Shown piece by piece: positions 25,412 through 33,138 of a stretch of DNA of 34,930 nt. This stretch comes from an uncultured Clostridia bacterium (lineage in GTDB: Bacteria; Bacillota; Clostridia; Christensenellales; DTU072). The first letter of the stretch is position 1, and each line of letters starts with the position of its first letter. The position numbers were made by a program, and so were the translations under genes. The notes under the pieces are model-generated. The model was not told where the DNA came from and searched no databases. It saw nothing but the letters and a program-made list of their open reading frames with translations. Location: assembly GCA_944362765.1 (NCBI GenBank), contig CALVTP010000015.1:1-34930 (forward strand), written 5' to 3'.

Positions 25412-26944
25412 ATGCAGTCCAAACCCCTTAGCGGCGCGGAAATCGTCGTAAAAGCGCTCCGTGAACTGAATATAGATGTGGTGTTCGGGTATTCCGGCTC
25501 TTATGCGATGCCGATAATCGAGGCGATCCACAGAGCGGGAGTGCGTTTCGTGCAGCCCACTTCGGAAGGCGCGGCGGTGCACGCGGCAGACGGATACTTC
25601 CGTGCGTCGGGGCGGGTCGCGGCGGTATTGACGACCTCCGGTCCCGGCGCCACCAACCTGGTGACCGGAATCGCGACGGCATATATGGACTCCGTCCCGA
25701 TAATGATTTTGACTGCAAACGTCCCTACTTTCAAACTCGGGAAGGACTCCTTCCAGGAGGTGGACATCACAGGAATAGTCACCCCCGTCACGAAATACGC
25801 ACATATCATAAAAAGCGCCTCGGAGCTTGAGCCGGAACTGAAAAAAGCCTATGCTCTGGCGGTTTCGGGACGCACTTCTCCGGTACTGATAGATATACCG
25901 TTCGACGTATTGAAAGAGGAAAGCGATTACCTCGGCACCGCTCTAACGAAGTATCCGAAACCCGTCCTCGAGACCTCCGCCGTTGAGGAAGCGGCACGGC
26001 TCATTAACTCTTCACGGCACCCCGGGATACTTGCGGGAGGCGGGTGCTCGGGAGCAGAGGAAGCAATACGCGTTCTTTCCGAAAAAGCATGTATGCCGAT
26101 ATTCACTTCTCTTAGAGGAATTTCCTCGGGATACGGCAAAAACCTTGTCGGAGCTATCGGTTCGTCCGCTCCCGCGTCCTTCAACCGCGCCTATAATAAA
26201 TGCGATCTTATCCTTGCTTTGGGTACCCGATTTTCGGACAGAATGTACTCCAAACCCACAAATAAGAAATTTATTCACGTCGATTCGGACGCCGCGGAAA
26301 TAGATAAAGTAGTCCCCACCGCGCTAGGCATCAACTGCGACGTAACGGACGCAGTGACCGCCCTTACGCCGCTCGTCGACGAACGTGACGAAAGAGTCGA
26401 AATCCCTTCTTCTCCGAAAAAATCGCCCGGGCTCAGCCGTCTTGCAGCCTCGGTGCTGGCGGGAGCGGAGGAAGGCACGATATTCGCTACCGACGTCGGA
26501 AGCCACCAACTCCGATTCCTTCACGCCGTCAGGGAAATTGCAAAAAACGAACTAATAACTTCCTTAGGACTCGGAACGATGGGTTTCGGACTCCCCTCTC
26601 TTATCGGTGCATGTCTCGCAACCGGAAAAAGAGGCATTCTGGTCACCGGCGACGGCTCTTTCAATATGAACTTCAACGAGCTTGCCACCGCAAAAAAACT
26701 GGGACTCGACGTCACCGTCGTTATCGGGAACAACTTCTCGCTGGGTATGATATCCGACCTCGAACGCTCCGAAGGGGAGCGGGACGCTCTTTCGGACGCC
26801 ATCGAGACGCCTAAGATAAATTACTCCGCACTCGCGCGCGCATTCGGCGCAAACGGAAAAAGAGTACCTCTCGGACGGCTGAAAGAAGAGCTGGAACTCA
26901 GACCCTCCGGGCTGAACGTTTTTGACGTACATATAAAAGGATGA
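25412..26944 (+). CDS. ilvB: Acetolactate synthase large subunit (short form)
   Basis: ThDP- and FAD-dependent enzyme of valine, leucine and isoleucine synthesis, condensing pyruvate with pyruvate or 2-oxobutyrate. Visible are the N-terminal Pyr domain with VFGYSGSYAMPI and the catalytic glutamate in TSEGAAVHAADGY (Glu52), the TSGPGATNLVTGIATAYMDS loop, a central FAD-type domain, and the PP domain with GDGSFNMNFNELA (413 onward) and NNFSLGM (Asn440-Asn441), the ThDP/magnesium motif. At 510 residues it is shorter than the usual 550-590, and the common FGxPGG is FGYSGS here. The ilvN and cimA genes directly downstream support the acetohydroxyacid synthase role over other ThDP decarboxylases. 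Confidence 0.88.
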   Translation: MQSKPLSGAEIVVKALRELNIDVVFGYSGSYAMPIIEAIHRAGVRFVQPTSEGAAVHAADGYFRASGRVAAVLTTSGPGATNLVTGIATAYMDSVPIMILTANVPTFKLGKDSFQEVDITGIVTPVTKYAHIIKSASELEPELKKAYALAVSGRTSPVLIDIPFDVLKEESDYLGTALTKYPKPVLETSAVEEAARLINSSRHPGILAGGGCSGAEEAIRVLSEKACMPIFTSLRGISSGYGKNLVGAIGSSAPASFNRAYNKCDLILALGTRFSDRMYSKPTNKKFIHVDSDAAEIDKVVPTALGINCDVTDAVTALTPLVDERDERVEIPSSPKKSPGLSRLAASVLAGAEEGTIFATDVGSHQLRFLHAVREIAKNELITSLGLGTMGFGLPSLIGACLATGKRGILVTGDGSFNMNFNELATAKKLGLDVTVVIGNNFSLGMISDLERSEGERDALSDAIETPKINYSALARAFGANGKRVPLGRLKEELELRPSGLNVFDVHIKG

Positions 26945-26946
26945 CT

Positions 26947-27444
26947 ATGAACAAACACTATATTTCGATGCTGGTCGAAAACCGCGCCGGCGTGTTAAGC
27001 AGAATCTCCGGGCTCATCGCAAGACGGGGTTACAATATCGAAGCGCTCTCCGTTTGCGCTACGGAAGACGAAAATTACTCCCGTATGACAATAGAAATAT
27101 TGGGCGACGAACGCACGATAAACCAGATCCGCGCACAGCTCACCAAACAGGCGGAAGTAGTGAGGTTGAAGGAATTGAACGCTTCCGATTCCGTTTTGAG
27201 GGAACTGTTGCTGATAAAGATTTCCGTCGGGAAATCGGAGATCCCGGAAATCGTCGACTTAACGAGAATCTATAACGCGAAAACCGTCGACATAGCCGCG
27301 GGCGCCATGACGCTGGAGCTGACGGGACGTGCGGAAAAACTCGATTCTTTTATCGAGGTTTTAAAGCCGTACGGCATAATAGAAATGGCGCGTTCGGGTT
27401 CGTCTGCGTTGGAGCGCGGCAGCAAAAATCTGAGGGAAGCATAA
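26947..27444 (+). CDS. ilvN: Acetolactate synthase small (regulatory) subunit
   Basis: Regulatory subunit with an N-terminal ACT domain (HYISMLVENRAGVLSRISGL, RGYNIEALSVCATED, SRMTIEILGDERTINQIRAQL) that binds branched-chain amino acids for feedback control in known homologues, followed by the C-terminal domain (LRELLLIKISV, DIAAGAMTLELTGRAEKLDSF). The 165-residue length is normal. I chose the ATG at 26947 with AAAGG 6 nt upstream; another ATG at 26941 overlaps the ilvB stop in ATGA form and would add two residues. Either way translation is tightly coupled to ilvB. Confidence 0.95.
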   Translation: MNKHYISMLVENRAGVLSRISGLIARRGYNIEALSVCATEDENYSRMTIEILGDERTINQIRAQLTKQAEVVRLKELNASDSVLRELLLIKISVGKSEIPEIVDLTRIYNAKTVDIAAGAMTLELTGRAEKLDSFIEVLKPYGIIEMARSGSSALERGSKNLREA

Positions 27445-27447
27445 AAA

Positions 27448-28986
27448 ATGTATACCGTCCTCGACACCTCGATGCGCGACGGCGCACAGCACAATAAGAT
27501 AAGCTTTTCCGTGGAGGACAAGCTTGGAATTGCGAAGGCTCTGGACTTATTGGACATCGACTTTATCGAATACGGAGCCCCCGGCTTCGACTCCGAAGCC
27601 GAATTGTTCGAGGCGCGCTCGAACATAGCCCCCGAAAAACTGGTTGCCTTCGGCATGACCGCAAGAGTCAATACCCCTCCCGAAAAGGACGAAGGCATTT
27701 TAAAACTTATCTCGTCAAAGGGAAGCTATGTTTCCCTGGTCGGCAAATCCGACAGAAGACACGTAGAAAAGGTGCTTCGTACCAATGCCGAGGATTATTT
27801 AAAAAACATCCGTGATTCGGTAGCTATAATTACCAAATGCGGCAAAAAAGTCATCTTCGACGCCGAGCATTTCTTTGACGGGTATCTTTTTGATCCGATT
27901 TACGCCATGGCGTCTTTACGTTCGGCATCGGAAGGCGGCGCATTGATTTTAGCGCTTTGCGACACCAACGGCGGCTCGCTCCCGCATTCCGTAAGAACTG
28001 CCGTTACGGAGTGCAGAAAAGCCTTCCGGCAAACTATCGGAATCCACGCGCACAACGACTCGGGACTGGCTACCGCCAATACGCTTGCGGCGCTTGAGGC
28101 GGGCGCGGAGCACGTTCAGGGCACCCTTCTGGGATTCGGAGAGCGCACCGGAAACGCCGCCCTTTCGACGGTACTTCCGCTTATGAAAAGGCTGGGTCTT
28201 AAAGAAATGCCGGGACTTAAATTACTGACCCCCGTGTCGAGGACGGTAGCGGAAATATCGAATATCTCGATACCCGATTCCGCTCCTTATATCGGTTCCG
28301 CCGCTTTCACACACAAGGCGGGACTCCATGCCGACGCCGTATTAAAAGAGCGGGATTCCTTCGAATTCATACCGCCGGAGTCTGTCGGCAACATAAGAAG
28401 GTTGGTTCTTTCGAAGCAGGCGGGTCGCCACCTCGTCAAAAGCAAACTCCAAGGGGTTCTTCCGGAAGCGAACGAGCCCGAAATACTTTCCGCCATTTTT
28501 GCGGCGCTGAAATCGCGGGAGGCGGAAGGTTACACCTATGAAGCCGCCGAAGCTTCCTTCTATATCATGGCAGCGCGGCTTGCGGGGCGGAAGGTGGACT
28601 TTTTCGAAACGGTGGACTATACCGTCATCGACACTTCTGACGCTTTAAGCCACGCAAAAGCCGAAATATCCGTAGGCGGAGTCACCGCTTCCGCAAAAGC
28701 CGAAGGTAACGGACCCGTCCACGCTCTCGACACGGCGATGAGAGAGTGCATGTTGAAATTCTTCCCCGCCATTGATTCGATAGGACTTGTCGACTACAAA
28801 GTCAGGGTCATCGACCCAAAATCGGCAACGGGCGCAAAGGTTCGCGTTTCGATAACGACGACGGACGGAAAGCGTACCTGGAAAACCATCGGCGTCTCCC
28901 GAAACGTCGTTCACGCCAGCTTTATGGCGCTCGAAGACTCCTATCGGTTTGCTTTAAACGATGATTTTAACGGTCTTTTCGCCTAA
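27448..28986 (+). CDS. cimA: Citramalate synthase (2-isopropylmalate synthase family)
   Basis: Condensing enzyme of the DRE-TIM family that most likely makes (R)-citramalate from pyruvate and acetyl-CoA, feeding 2-oxobutyrate for isoleucine. The 512 residues contain DTSMRDGAQ (6-14), the metal motif IHAHNDSGLATANTLAALEAGA (His200, His202, Asp204), GFGERTGNAAL, and GSAAFTHKAGLHADAV, which is of the CimA type (homocitrate and isopropylmalate synthases differ here), followed by a C-terminal LeuA dimer/regulatory domain (VKVR-type segment and TTDGKRTWKTIGVS). AGGGAAG precedes the ATG. The position after ilvBN fits isoleucine precursor supply, and no threonine dehydratase is in the window. Confidence 0.9.
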   Translation: MYTVLDTSMRDGAQHNKISFSVEDKLGIAKALDLLDIDFIEYGAPGFDSEAELFEARSNIAPEKLVAFGMTARVNTPPEKDEGILKLISSKGSYVSLVGKSDRRHVEKVLRTNAEDYLKNIRDSVAIITKCGKKVIFDAEHFFDGYLFDPIYAMASLRSASEGGALILALCDTNGGSLPHSVRTAVTECRKAFRQTIGIHAHNDSGLATANTLAALEAGAEHVQGTLLGFGERTGNAALSTVLPLMKRLGLKEMPGLKLLTPVSRTVAEISNISIPDSAPYIGSAAFTHKAGLHADAVLKERDSFEFIPPESVGNIRRLVLSKQAGRHLVKSKLQGVLPEANEPEILSAIFAALKSREAEGYTYEAAEASFYIMAARLAGRKVDFFETVDYTVIDTSDALSHAKAEISVGGVTASAKAEGNGPVHALDTAMRECMLKFFPAIDSIGLVDYKVRVIDPKSATGAKVRVSITTTDGKRTWKTIGVSRNVVHASFMALEDSYRFALNDDFNGLFA

Positions 28987-29437
28987 AAAAGCACCGTCTT
29001 CCGAAGTGGCGGAATTCGCACTCGGCGAATTTTTTTCGCTTTCGGGAATCCCGCCTGTGCCGGGGCGCTATCTCCACGACAAAGACGGAGCCCCTTATTT
29101 CGACTTCTCAGGCTCCCCGTTCGTGTCGGTTTCTCACTCGGGGGAATTCGTCGTCGCGGCAATTTCCGATAAACCCGTCGGCGTCGATATCCAGCTTCAC
29201 ACAGACATCGATTTCGGCTCGATTTCAAAGCGGTTCGGCATGAACGCAACAGGAAAGAAGGATTTTTTCGAGCGCTTCTCCGCTGCTGAAGCCAAAACAA
29301 AAGCCCTTCGGATTCCTCTTCCGAAGAGCCTTTCCGCGCCCGAAGCACGCATTTTCGACTTCATTCCCGGCGCCACCCTCGCCGTTTTCGGTGAAGGCAG
29401 GATCTTTTTCGAATTCTGTTTTTTGTCGGCACTTTAA
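28961..29437 (+). CDS. Short 4'-phosphopantetheinyl transferase-like protein
   Basis: Probable Sfp-type transferase that would move the phosphopantetheine arm of CoA to a carrier protein. Key segments in the 158 residues are SVSHSGEFVVAAIS (SHS at 58-60), GVDIQ (74-78) in place of the usual GxDIE, and FSAAEAKTKA (106-115) in place of WxxKEAxxK, keeping Glu110. Sfp proteins are about 220 residues, so this one is short, and the Q for E change at a magnesium ligand and the missing Trp/Lys make activity uncertain. The ATG lies inside the last 26 bp of cimA with little ribosome site, implying coupling. No carrier protein or synthase gene is nearby. Confidence 0.72.
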   Translation: MILTVFSPKKAPSSEVAEFALGEFFSLSGIPPVPGRYLHDKDGAPYFDFSGSPFVSVSHSGEFVVAAISDKPVGVDIQLHTDIDFGSISKRFGMNATGKKDFFERFSAAEAKTKALRIPLPKSLSAPEARIFDFIPGATLAVFGEGRIFFEFCFLSAL

Positions 29438-29506
29438 ATTCAGACTCGTGGTTCTATGCCGCCTTCACCCCCGATTCCACCGTTTCGGAGCGCGGTTCGC
29501 GATCGG

Positions 29507-29601
29507 TTAAGCCCAAAACGCGTGCGAATACGCCCGAAGCGCGATCGGATACGCCCGAAACACGTGCGAATACGCCCGAAACGCGGTCAGATACGCCCGA
29601 A
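29507..29601. repeat. 21-bp tandem repeat spanning the malQ stop
   Basis: ATACGCCCGAA occurs at 29528, 29549, 29570 and 29591, exactly 21 bp apart, with a decayed copy (TTAAGCCCAAA) at 29507. The 10-nt spacers alternate between two types (GCGCGATCGG/ACGCGGTCAG and ACACGTGCGA), hinting at a 42-bp higher-order unit. On the minus strand the repeats stay in the malQ frame as heptads FGRIR-x-x; the copy at 29591-29601 encodes the last four residues of MalQ (FGRI), and the malQ stop lies in its spacer. Confidence 0.9.
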
Positions 29602-31074
29602 ACGACGAAGGGTGCCGCGAATAAAGTCGGGGTCTATATCTTCTAATGTCGACAACGTTATTCTGTACTCCCAATTACCTTCGGGAACTCCCGGGATATT
29701 GAAACGGGTGTCGGAACCGTACCCGGTCAGATCCTGAATGGGGAAGATACAGGTTTCCGCAGCGGATACGGCGACGGCTTTTATCATCGCTCTTGTCGAC
29801 TTGCAGTTCCTGCCGCCCGCACCCCATTCAAAGGCTCCCACTCCTATATAATCCAACACTTCGTCGCGCGCGGACTGAGGAAGGGAGTACAGCCAGCCCA
29901 GAGAAGTATCGTTGTCGTGCGTTGCGGTATACGCGACGACGTTTTTTTCGTAATTATACGGAAGATGCGGGTTATCGCGGCTGCCGTCGAAGGCAAATTG
30001 CAACACCCTCATGCCGGGAAACCCCGTCTCTTTCAGGTACTCTCTGACGCCGTCGTCGATGATACCGAGATCTTCCGCAACGATTTTGGCTTCGGGTTTT
30101 ATCTTTTTAAGCTCCTTCCAGATCTTCATGCGCGGACCCGGCTCCCAGCTGCCTTCCTTTGCCGACTTCGCCGTTGCGCTCACCGCCCAATATTCGTAGA
30201 AGCCGCGGAAGTGGTCGATGCGGAGCATGTCATACAACTCGAGGTTGTGCACGATGCGTTCCAGAAGCCACTTGTAGCCGTGGCGTTCCATCCTCTTGTA
30301 GTCGTAGATCGGATTTCCCCAAAGCTGCCCGTCCGGAGAAAAATAGTCGGGAGGAACGCCCGCCACCTTGACGGGCTTCAGTTCCTTATCCAAAAGGAAA
30401 TTTTCCGGGTGCGCCCAGACGTCCGGGGAGTTATAGGAGATATAAACCGGCATGTCGCCGAATATTTCTATGCCACGTTCGTTGACCGCCTTTTTCAGCG
30501 ACTTCCACTGCTCGTAGAAGATGGTCTGCTCGAACTCGTAGTATCCTATCTCGTCTTTAAGCCTTGCGCGGGCTTCCTCCAAAGCTTCCTTTTTCCTGAG
30601 CCTCAGCCCCTCTTCCCACTCAGACCAATCGACGCCTTTTTCGTCGCGGACAGCCATATAGAGAGCATAGTCTTCAAGCCACGGATTCCGCTTTTTAAAT
30701 TGATTTATCTTTTCGAAATCCTCCGGGTTCAGTCTCGAATATGCGAGTTTGAGTAACCGAAGTTTATTGTTGCGTACCCCAAAGTAGTCGACTTTGTAAG
30801 GCGAATTTATTTTCGCCGAATCCTTCTCGGCGTCGGTAAGAAGCCTTTCGGGGATTTGTCCGATATCGATATACAAGTAGTTTCCCGCAAAAGCCGAACC
30901 TCCCGAATACGGAGAGTTCCCCGGTCCCAACATGCCGATAGGAAGGATTTGCCAGATTTTAAAACCGAGGTCGCCGATAAAATCGGCAAAAAAAGCGGCA
31001 GACTGCCCGAAGTCACCGATACCGTATTCTCCGGGAAGAGCCGAAACAGGCAACAAAACCCCTGCTTTCCTCAT
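29587..31074 (-). CDS. malQ: 4-alpha-glucanotransferase (amylomaltase)
   Basis: GH77 enzyme that transfers alpha-1,4-glucan segments between maltodextrins or glycogen chains in the cytoplasm. The 495 residues start MRKAGVLLPVSALPGEYGIG, the family N-terminus, with GNSPYSGGSAFAGN (52-65), the catalytic nucleophile in LRIDHFRGF (Asp287), the acid/base in IVAEDLGIID (Glu334), and THDNDTSLGW (385-394) with Asp389. The C-terminal GTLRRFGRI stands where homologues end with an LYGR-like tail. I chose the ATG at 31074 because AAAGGAG lies 5 nt upstream; nine further codons upstream lack family similarity. The 3' end is part of a tandem repeat. Confidence 0.97.
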   Translation of the reverse strand: MRKAGVLLPVSALPGEYGIGDFGQSAAFFADFIGDLGFKIWQILPIGMLGPGNSPYSGGSAFAGNYLYIDIGQIPERLLTDAEKDSAKINSPYKVDYFGVRNNKLRLLKLAYSRLNPEDFEKINQFKKRNPWLEDYALYMAVRDEKGVDWSEWEEGLRLRKKEALEEARARLKDEIGYYEFEQTIFYEQWKSLKKAVNERGIEIFGDMPVYISYNSPDVWAHPENFLLDKELKPVKVAGVPPDYFSPDGQLWGNPIYDYKRMERHGYKWLLERIVHNLELYDMLRIDHFRGFYEYWAVSATAKSAKEGSWEPGPRMKIWKELKKIKPEAKIVAEDLGIIDDGVREYLKETGFPGMRVLQFAFDGSRDNPHLPYNYEKNVVAYTATHDNDTSLGWLYSLPQSARDEVLDYIGVGAFEWGAGGRNCKSTRAMIKAVAVSAAETCIFPIQDLTGYGSDTRFNIPGVPEGNWEYRITLSTLEDIDPDFIRGTLRRFGRI

Positions 31075-31109
31075 ACATTCTCCTTTCCGCCCGAACGGCA
31101 AATTTTTCT

Positions 31110-31140
31110 CTTTTTTCCGCTGTCGGATGGCGGAAAAAAG
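31110..31140 (-). repeat. Inverted repeat in the malQ leader
   Basis: CTTTTTTCCGC (31110-31120) and GCGGAAAAAAG (31130-31140) form an 11-bp perfect stem with a 9-nt loop, 36 bp upstream of the malQ start. The T-rich arm precedes the A-rich arm when the minus strand is read, so it is not a normal terminator. I found no convincing promoter in the 31075-31243 gap. Confidence 0.55.
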
Positions 31141-31243
31141 GCGTGATCTCCTCTTTAAGTAAATGTAAAGGCGCGCTGCCGAAGGTTGGTTACCGCCGCT
31201 TACACATAAAGTGCTCCGCCTAAGGGAAGCGGTATGGGCGGTA

Positions 31244-31762
31244 TTATTCGGCGCGTTCGACGCCTATTGAATTTCCTTCAACATTGACGACCCTGATTCC
31301 TTCGCCGCACTTTATATAGAAGCCGTCTGTAGTAGCTTCGACGACGACTCCTCCTATATTGACTTTCCCGTCGGGCGCGAGGTCGGTAAGCGCAACGCCG
31401 AGTTTTCCGTACAGCCGGACATGTTCACCCGCCTCCGACAAAGAAAGCGCACCGCTATCTTCGCGCGGAGTATGATACATCCACCCCTTTTTGACAGTCA
31501 ATATCAGTATCATGAAGGCGACGAAAACCGCCAATGTCTCTATAAAAATAATTGCAAAAATCTGTGCAAAAGGATTGCCGTCACCCTTCGTCACTCTGAG
31601 TCCCGCCGCCAGCACCACCAGCGCCGCGCCGACTACTCCGAAAATTTTCAGTCCCGGGCGATACAATTCCACTACGATAAAAATATACCCGAGAACGAGT
31701 GCGAGCACGACCGGTAAGGTCATGCCCGTAAACAATATCCCGAGTTCGTTGAAAAATGACAT
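31244..31762 (-). CDS. NfeD-like membrane protein
   Basis: A 172-residue protein with three predicted TM helices (about 12-33, 38-55, 66-90) and a C-terminal soluble OB-fold domain (about 112-170: HVRLYGKLGVALTDLAPDGK, VNIGGVVVEATTDGFYIKCG, VNVEGNSIGVERAE), the pattern of NfeD proteins, which are often linked to membrane-domain scaffolding proteins of the flotillin type. No flotillin or ClpP-like partner gene is next to it here. AAAAGGAG precedes the ATG, and the gene follows the oxidoreductase gamma subunit by 47 bp on the same strand, so it is probably cotranscribed with that cluster. A functional link to the oxidoreductase is not shown. Confidence 0.82.
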   Translation of the reverse strand: MSFFNELGILFTGMTLPVVLALVLGYIFIVVELYRPGLKIFGVVGAALVVLAAGLRVTKGDGNPFAQIFAIIFIETLAVFVAFMILILTVKKGWMYHTPREDSGALSLSEAGEHVRLYGKLGVALTDLAPDGKVNIGGVVVEATTDGFYIKCGEGIRVVNVEGNSIGVERAE

Positions 31763-31809
31763 GCGGCTCCTTTTAAGACCCGCCTTTATATTTTTTTGTC
31801 GGGCGCTGC

Positions 31810-32346
31810 CTATTCGGAAGCGCTTGCGTATCCTATGTCAAACGCCTTGAGGTTGGCGGGTATAACCTTCGGCTTTGAGGCGAACTTGTCCTCTATCGTC
31901 TTTTTGATGGTTCCGACGGGGAAAAGCTTGGAAATGCCCATATACGCGCCGAGAACGACGATGTTCGCGGTACGCGCGTTGCCGGCTTCCAAAGCCATCT
32001 CCTGCGCGTCGATGTATACGACTTTCACGTCCTCCCTTTCCACCTTATCGGGAATGAGAGAGCTGTTGACTATTATCGTGCCGCCCGGCTTTACTCTGTT
32101 GACGAATTTGTAAAGGCTGGGCTTGTTCATCGCTATCAGGCAATCGGGACGGGCGACGATGGGGCTCGCCACCTGCTTGTCGCTGACAACGACGCTGCAA
32201 TTCGAAGTGCCGCCGCGCATTTCCGGCCCGTAGCTCGGAAGCCAGGTAACTTCCTTGCCGTCGGCTATCGCGGCATAGGCGATGAATTGTCCGAGGCTCA
32301 GAACGCCCTGTCCGCCGAATCCTGCTATTATGATTTTTTCTTCCAT
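31810..32346 (-). CDS. korC: 2-oxoacid:ferredoxin oxidoreductase, gamma subunit
   Basis: Gamma subunit of a CoA-acylating 2-oxoacid:ferredoxin oxidoreductase. The 178 residues start EEKIIIAGFGGQGVLSLGQF, the glycine-rich signature of this subunit, followed by VTWLPSYGPEMRGGTSNCSVV and KPGGTIIVNSSLI. I placed the start at the ATG at 32346; the frame is open to a TTG at 32379 but the extra residues do not match the family. GGAGG lies about 11 nt upstream. Last of the four oxidoreductase subunits, 43 bp after the beta gene. Confidence 0.93.
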   Translation of the reverse strand: MEEKIIIAGFGGQGVLSLGQFIAYAAIADGKEVTWLPSYGPEMRGGTSNCSVVVSDKQVASPIVARPDCLIAMNKPSLYKFVNRVKPGGTIIVNSSLIPDKVEREDVKVVYIDAQEMALEAGNARTANIVVLGAYMGISKLFPVGTIKKTIEDKFASKPKVIPANLKAFDIGYASASE

Positions 32347-32389
32347 ATATATTATATCCTCCGTTCTCCGCTTAGTCAATACCGCAAAA

Positions 32390-33133
32390 TTATTGTTTGT
32401 CGATGTCCTTGAAGACTCCGAGGGGGAATTCCTTGGTCATCTCGGTCTTGACGAATTCGGTAGCCTGCACCGGCGTCATACCCCAGTTCGTGGGGCAGGT
32501 AGACAGCACTTCGATAAGCGAAAAGCCCTTCTTCTGAAGCTGCATATCGAAGCCGCGGCGGAAAGCTTGCTTTGCCTTTCTGACGTTTGCTGCGTCGGTC
32601 AACGCCACTCTTGCGATATATGCGGGTCCGTCCAAAGTCGCCAGCATTTCGCACACCCTTATAGGGTTGCCGTTCAGAGGAATGCTCCTGCCGTATTGGC
32701 TGGTCGTGGATTTCTGACCTACCAGCGTCGTCGGAGCCATCTGTCCGCCCGTCATGCCGTAAATGGCGTTATTGATGAAGATTATCGTGACGTTTTCTCC
32801 TCTTGCCGCGGCGTGTACTATCTCGGCGGTACCGATACTTGCAAGGTCGCCGTCGCCCTGATAGGCAAACACCACGGTGTCGGGATGCGTCCTTTTGATG
32901 CCCGTCGCAAGCGAAGGCGCTCTGCCGTGCGCAGCTTCCAGCATATCGCAATTAAAGTAGTTGTACGCAAACACCGCGCAGCCCACGGGCGCTACACCTA
33001 TAACGTTACCTTCGGCATTTATTTCGTCGAGGCACTCCGCAAGCAGCCTGTGCGCTATGCCGTGAGTGCATCCCGGGCAATAGTGGAAAGGTACATCTGT
33101 CAACATTTTGGTCTTTTTAAATACTACTGCCAT
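32390..33133 (-). CDS. korB: 2-oxoacid:ferredoxin oxidoreductase, beta (ThDP-binding) subunit
   Basis: ThDP-binding beta subunit. The 247 residues contain the HYCPGCTHGIAHRLLAE motif (Cys19, Cys22), VAPVGCAVF, the ThDP/magnesium motif YQGDGDLASIG (GDGD at 93-96) with Asn121-Asn122, and GMTGGQMAPTT, all as in the four-subunit KOR/VOR group. AAAAGGAG precedes the ATG by 8 nt. The sequence does not allow me to tell 2-oxoglutarate from branched-chain 2-oxoacid specificity. Confidence 0.95.
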   Translation of the reverse strand: MAVVFKKTKMLTDVPFHYCPGCTHGIAHRLLAECLDEINAEGNVIGVAPVGCAVFAYNYFNCDMLEAAHGRAPSLATGIKRTHPDTVVFAYQGDGDLASIGTAEIVHAAARGENVTIIFINNAIYGMTGGQMAPTTLVGQKSTTSQYGRSIPLNGNPIRVCEMLATLDGPAYIARVALTDAANVRKAKQAFRRGFDMQLQKKGFSLIEVLSTCPTNWGMTPVQATEFVKTEMTKEFPLGVFKDIDKQ

Positions 33134-33138
33134 ACTTT

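Noticed and set aside
29507..29601. CRISPR array
   Set aside because: Units are 21 bp with 10-nt alternating, related spacers; no repeat-spacer structure and no cas genes.
29456..29737. A plus-strand frame encoding repeated RIRPKR heptads
   Set aside because: It arises from the 21-bp repeat and the antisense of malQ; it lacks a ribosome site. The frame shared with malQ on the minus strand is the more meaningful one.
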